A stretch of DNA of 64,000 nt from Chondrosia reniformis (Eukaryota; Porifera; Demospongiae; Chondrillida; Chondrillidae). Each line of letters starts with the position of its first letter. Positions within the stretch are counted from its first letter, which is position 1. A program made the translations under genes and the position numbers. The stretch spans positions 3,937,401-4,001,400 of the forward strand of contig OX359198.1 in assembly GCA_947172415.1 (NCBI GenBank), written 5' to 3'. Under the pieces are notes generated by a model. That model was not told the origin of the DNA, did not search any database, and saw only the letters and a program-made list of their open reading frames with translations. Positions 59,517 to 64,000 of the stretch are shown here, in pieces.

Positions 59517-59735
59517 ATGCCAGCTGATTTGGTTAGCCACATGGTAAGAATGGCCACTGTAAGTGCTGTGAAGAAGAGAAACTGTCTGACCTTGAAAAAG
59601 AAAGTAGAGGTTATCAAGTATGCCGCAAAATATCCAGGGGTCAACCTAAGAGCTTTGGCAGATAACTTTGAAGGTGGGAAAACCCAAATTGCTACAAAAC
59701 AGACCACCATTCATGACTTTTTCACTAGTAAATAA
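59517..59735 (+). CDS. Tigger/CENP-B-type helix-turn-helix mini-protein with C-terminal PIP box
   Basis: A 72-codon ORF. Residues about 21-58 (RNCLTLKKKVEVIKYAAKYP, then RALADNFEGGKTQIA) match the N-terminal psq/CENP-B-like helix-turn-helix of pogo/Tigger transposases. The catalytic DDE domain is absent. Instead the frame passes directly to KQTTIHDFFTSK, in which QTTIHDFF fits the PCNA-interacting (PIP) consensus QxxIxxFF; pogo transposase is known to carry a PCNA-binding motif at its C-terminus. The ORF thus looks like an internal deletion joining both ends of a transposase. It could be expressed as a small DNA- and PCNA-binding protein, but whether it is transcribed is unknown. Confidence 0.65.
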   Translation: MPADLVSHMVRMATVSAVKKRNCLTLKKKVEVIKYAAKYPGVNLRALADNFEGGKTQIATKQTTIHDFFTSK

Positions 59736-59967
59736 CTGATACACTGTTAGTACGTATACAGTTTTTCTCTAGAGTGTGTTATAAGAATGTAATGCTAAAC
59801 GTATATTGATGCTCTCTGAGCCTTATGATGTTTTTGCTTGATTATTTTATCATATTTTGATCAATTAGGTGCTATTATGCTAGGTTAAAAAACTCTCAGA
59901 GAGGACAACCTCTCTATAAAGGACAAAATTCTTGCTCCCAGCTTTTCCGTTATTCAGAAGTTCTCCA

Positions 59968-61027
59968 GTAGTACATACAACTACTTCACACAACTAGTAC
60001 ATACAGCGAGTACATACAATTAATACATACACCTGTATATACAACTTTAACACACAACTAGTAATGAGTACATACAATTAGTACATACAACTAGTAGAAC
60101 CAACTAGTACATACAAATAGTACATACAATTAGTAACGAGTACATACTACTAGTACATACAACTAGTATATACAAATAGTACCAACGACTAGTGAATATA
60201 ACAAGTACCACTACATACAAATGGTACACACAATTAGAACATAAACCTAGTAATGAGTACATAGAACTAGTACATAGAACTTGTACATGCAAGTTGTACA
60301 GACAACTAATACACAGAACTAGTACACACAATTAGTACATACAACTAGTAACGAGTACAAACCACTAGTTCAAAAAACTAGTAAATATAATTAGTACTAG
60401 TTCATACAACTAGTAGATACTATTAGTACATACAACCAGTTCATAAAACTAAAACCTACAACTAGTACATACAAGAGTACATACAACTAGTTCAAACAAA
60501 TAGTAACGACTAAATAAAACTAGTACATACAATTAGTACATACAACTAGTACATAGAACGAGTTTTCCAACTAGTTCATATAACTGCTACATACAATTAG
60601 TACATAGAACTAGTATACCCAACCATTACCTTTAACTAGTAAATATAACTAGTATTAGTACATACAACTAGTATACACAAACTAGTAACAAGTAAACTCA
60701 ACTAGTACATACACCTACTACATATAACTAGTACATACAACTAGTACGTACAACTAGTACGTACAACTAGTACATACAATTAATACTTACAACTAGTACA
60801 TAAAAAAGATATATACAACTAGTATATACCACTAGTACATACAACTAGTATATACAACTAGTACCTACAATTGGTAAATACAAATAGTACATACATTTAG
60901 TACATAGAACTAGTACCTACAATTAGTAAATAAAAGTATTTATAGTATATACAACTACTACAACAAACAACTAGTAACGAATACATAAATCTAGTACATA
61001 AAACTAGTGCAGTTAAGTAGTACATGC
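59968..61027 (-). repeat. 13-bp satellite array, reverse orientation, block 14
   Basis: Reverse-orientation satellite up to the Penelope-like copy. The open frame at 60,104-60,331 is translated satellite. Confidence 0.93.
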
Positions 61028-62005
61028 CTTTTGGATAGTAGAAAACTCACTAGAAGTCTTAGATAGTCTTAGGTCTATACCCGCTAGAAAAACCCAGCTA
61101 GCTAGTTTTGATTTTTCTACATTATATACAGCGATCCCCCATAACCTACTTAAAGATAAGATCCATAACCTACATAAAGATAGTGCCTATACCTGTAGGA
61201 AGTCCCAATTTATAGAAGTCTGTCAGGATAAAGCCTTTTGGTCTAACAATGTCTCCAATAAAGCAGTCACAGCTGTTCATTTAGTAGAGCTCTTTAATTA
61301 CCTTATTGACAACATTTATGTATGTGTAGACGGTTCTGTATTTAAGCAATGTGTAGGTATCCCTATGGGTACTGACTGTGCCCCTGTAGTTGCTAATCTT
61401 TTTCTGTTTGCCTATGAGTATGAGTTTATGAAAGGACTACTTAAGGATAACATCACCCTAGCTATTAAATTTTCCAATACTTATAGGTATATTGATGACC
61501 TTTTATGTATTAACAACAAGGATTTTGAACTGTCAATTAGTGATATTTACCCCAAAGAACTTATTCTTAAAAAGACAAATACTAGCCTTAAAAAATCCCC
61601 CTTTTTGACTTAGATATAACCATTACTAACAATCAATTTATCACTAAAGTATATGATAAGCGAGAGGACTTTAACTTTGATATAGTAAATTTCCCCCATT
61701 TAGATAGTAATATTCCTAATACCCCAGCCTATGGTGTCTTTATTTCACAACTAATTAGGTATTCCAGAATATGTAGTGACTTCTCCAGTTTTCAGGCTAA
61801 AAGTTTGCAGTTATGCAAAAGGCTTATTAAGCAGAGTTACAAATACTTTAAGCTAAAATCAACCTTTAAAACCTTCCTATCCCAGCAGCCTCTAGTTAGA
61901 ATCAAGTATAAGCAAAAAGTAGCTAGTATGCTTAAGGACTGTCCTGTGTTACCCCACCTCCAAAGAAATGTTACAACTAGAAGACCTGAGGGTAGACTTA
62001 CGTAA
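61028..62005 (+). pseudogene. Penelope-like reverse transcriptase, catalytic and thumb parts, one frameshift
   Basis: Open from the insertion edge: FWIVENSLEVLDSL, then ASFDFSTLYTAIPHNLL (motif A, catalytic Asp), QCVGIPMGTDCAPVVANLFL (motif B), and YRYIDDLLCIN (motif C, YIDD). Near 61,606 one base is missing from a pyrimidine/T run compared with 40,430. The frame therefore ends at 61,613, while coding continues one frame over (61,607-62,005: VYDKREDFNFDIVNFPHLD, FISQLIRYSRICSDF) to GRPEGRLT. The terminal repeat follows with no C-terminal GIY-YIG endonuclease, so the family is endonuclease-less, or carries the endonuclease elsewhere, or lost it. Confidence 0.9.
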
Positions 62006-62162
62006 TATCTCCTACTTTTGTCTAAAGTTATGCTGAGTCGGTTTTACCTGAACAAGCAAGTTTACTAGTACATTTATAATTAATTCATAAAAGTTAATTG
62101 GACCTACATTCCTTTCATAAAATTAAATTTCATCATGTGTCTTAGTTAACACCTTATTTAAC

Positions 62163-62188
62163 TTTTGGCGCCAAAATAGTGTATATAA
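62163..62188 (+). promoter_or_regulatory. E2F-like palindrome plus TATA box of Penelope-like element
   Basis: The palindrome TTTTGGCGCCAAAA is followed five bases later by TATATAA, about 65-70 bases upstream of the hammerhead. The same order is present in copy 1, and with a mutated palindrome in copy 2. This is the likely promoter of the element. Confidence 0.5.
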
Positions 62189-62252
62189 GGCCCCTAGATT
62201 TAGCATAGAGAGCCAAGGATTCACAGAAGATCAAGATAAAGAAAAAGACAAA

Positions 62253-62313
62253 GACTCCCAGGATCACTAATGAAGGGTGGAATTCCCAGAAACGGCTGTC
62301 TGACCCAGTGGAG
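62253..62313 (+). ncRNA. Hammerhead ribozyme-like fold, Penelope copy 4 (core mutated)
   Basis: Same layout as at 41,097, with uninserted stem I (GACTCCCAGGATCA with TGACCCAGTGGAG) and GTC cleavage triplet (62,298-62,300). The core reads CTAATGA instead of CTGATGA (62,267-62,273), changing an invariant G, so activity is unlikely. This copy shows the best stem I pairing. Confidence 0.65.
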
Positions 62314-62455
62314 AAGAAGATGAAAGAAGGGAAAAGAAGGAAGAAAAGACTCCTGTATCTTCATCTAAAGCTCTCTTTAGGTTTAGTTCCCCTATAGGCT
62401 CTTTTTACAGAATAGGCATATAGCATGTAGGAAAATGGTATCTTAGATTTTTAAT

Positions 62456-64000
62456 GTAACCAGAACATACAACCAGTAAATACAACTTGTACTTACAACT
62501 AGTAAAGAGTTCAGACAACTCGTGCATACAACTAGTACATAAAACTAGTACATAAAACTACAACATACAATAGTACCTCCAACTAGTACCTCCAACTAGT
62601 ACATACAACTAGTACATACAACTAGTACATACAACCATTACATAACTAGTACATATAACTATTACATATAACTGGTTATATACAACTAGTACATAAAACT
62701 AGTACATACAATTTGGAAATACAACTAGTATACAACACTAGAACACACAACTATTTCATACACCTAGTATATACAACAAGTATATACAACTAGTACATAT
62801 AACTAGTAAGTATAACTAGTACTATTACATATAACTAGAACATACAACTTGTACATCCAACTAGTATAGACAACTAGTACATACAACTAGTACATACATA
62901 TAGTACATACAACTAGTATATACAACTAGTACATACAACTAGTACATACAGTGAGAACATACAACTACCCTATACAACTAGACAATACAACTACTAACTA
63001 GTTCAGACAATTAGTACATACAAATAGTATATACAACTAGTACCTACAACTTGTAAATATAACCAGAATTAGTATATACAACTAATATATATAATTGGTA
63101 CAGAAAACTAGTATATAGAACTTCTACATTAAACTAGTACTACAACTAGTACCTATTACTAGTACATACAACTAGCACATACAACTATTACATACAATTA
63201 GTTTATACAACTAGTACCCACAACTAGTAAATATAACCAGTATTTGCACCTACAACTAGTATATAGACATCGAACTAGTACATACAACTAGTATATATAT
63301 GCAACTATTACATAGCACTAGTCCATTAAACTAATACTTCAACTATTACCTATAACTAGTACATACAACTAGCACATAAAACTAGTACTTACAACTAGTA
63401 TCTACAACTATTTCCTACAACTAGTAAATACACCTAGAATATACAACTACTACGTTCAAATAATAAATACAACTAGTACATTCAAATAGTACATACAACT
63501 AATACACACAACTAGTACATATATACAACTTCTACGTACAACTTGTAATGAGTACATACACCTAATACATAAAACTAGTTCATACAACTAGTACATACAA
63601 CTAAAACATACAACTTGTAAATACAATTGTTATATACATACAACTAGTACATACAACTAGTATATACAACTAGTACATATAACTAGTGACTAGAATATAC
63701 ATCTAGTACACACAACTATTACATATAACTAGAACATACAACTAGTACATCCAACTAGTATAGACAACTAGTACATACAACTAGTACATACAAATAGTAC
63801 ATACAACTAGTACATACAACTAGTACATACAATGAGAACATACAACTACCCTATACAACTAGACAATACAACTACTAACTAGTTCAGACAATTAGTTTAC
63901 ACAATTAGTATATACAACTTGTAACTAGAACTAGTATATATAATTAGTTTTTTACATACAACTAGTATATACAACTACTACATATAACTAGAACAATTAT
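62456..64000 (-). repeat. 13-bp satellite array, reverse orientation, block 15 (runs off window)
   Basis: About 190 bases from 62,827 recur at 63,721 with few changes (period 894 bp), including ACATACAACTACCCTATAC and ACTACTAACTAGTTCAGAC. The array continues past the window end. Confidence 0.94.

Larger units (their letters stand above)
58562..59965. mobile_element. pogo/Tigger-derived element carrying a HIRAN exon
   Basis: Satellite is interrupted from about 58,558 to 59,968. The outer ends share an imperfect inverted repeat: GAACTTCTCTTAAAGGA at 58,562 and, on the complement of the right end, GAACTTCTGAATAACGGA. The interior has a Tigger-type helix-turn-helix mini-ORF (+) and a HIRAN exon (minus). 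A 21-bp tandem repeat (ATTCTACTGAAACGGTAACA units, 58,870-58,920) lies left of them. Treating the whole as one element is inference from the ends and single interruption. Confidence 0.5.
61028..62455 (+). mobile_element. Penelope-like retroelement, 5'-truncated (family A, copy 4)
   Basis: Begins inside the polymerase and ends with a complete terminal repeat (about 62,060-62,455). It is the longest copy here and, with 41,299-41,694, covers most of the family's protein. The 3' end is TATCTTAGATTTTT, as in copies 1-3. Confidence 0.9.
62060..62455 (+). repeat. Penelope-like terminal repeat, copy 4
   Basis: Contains the intact E2F-like palindrome at 62,163-62,176 (TTTTGGCGCCAAAA), TATATAA at 62,182-62,188, the hammerhead region at 62,253-62,313, and the conserved 3' block. 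About 95 percent alike to copies 1 and 2 by eye. Confidence 0.87.

Noticed and set aside
40376..62455. Long-range inverted duplication of the whole region around 45 kb
   Set aside because: The Penelope-like copies on both sides have the same orientation, and no other element is mirrored.

Overview
The window is eukaryotic repeat DNA, most likely from an invertebrate animal and possibly a sponge. That guess rests on short GT-AG introns, Penelope-like retroelements, pogo/Tigger-type transposases, an R2-like LINE with a restriction-like endonuclease, a HIRAN exon and a P2X7-tail-like exon. No species can be fixed from sequence alone. I see no intact protein-coding gene longer than about 110 codons and no tRNA or rRNA gene.

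About 70 percent of the window is one degenerate satellite with a 13-bp monomer, TAGTTGTATGTAC. Read on the + strand it runs in this orientation in a small block near 1 kb and then from about 6.7 kb to 45.09 kb. At a hairpin near 45,066-45,106 it flips and continues as GTACATACAACTA to the end of the window. The array has higher-order structure: variants of several monomers are re-amplified with periods of 52, 71, 77, 136, about 305, about 894 and about 1,000-1,100 bp.

Layout: 1-630 is a dispersed repeat with a second copy at 37,120-37,830. 2.06-6.39 kb is a decayed multi-exon gene of a family I cannot name. Transposons are embedded in the satellite: fold-back elements with 11-bp target duplications (10,793-11,199 and 32,585-33,331); an APE-type LINE 3' end (12,256-12,985, minus); a Penelope-like family in four places (15,148-15,540; 40,376-41,785; 46,986-47,224; 61,028-62,455); a pogo-like DNA transposon (25,127-26,976); a CR1/jockey-like LINE (34,060-35,300); an R2-like LINE (47,414-51,788) with a truncated second copy (51,937-52,574); a TTAA-flanked DNA element carrying a P2X7-like exon (53,785-55,596); a short inverted-repeat element (56,516-57,093); and a pogo/Tigger-derived element with a HIRAN exon and a PIP-box mini-ORF (58,562-59,965).

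The most interesting signals are: a nearly complete hammerhead ribozyme fold in the Penelope-like terminal repeats, beside a palindromic E2F-type site and a TATA box; fold-back elements whose terminal hairpin shows a compensatory base-pair change and whose empty target site is preserved nearby; an R2-like LINE in two copies that meet the satellite at the same monomer position; and the orientation switch of the satellite.
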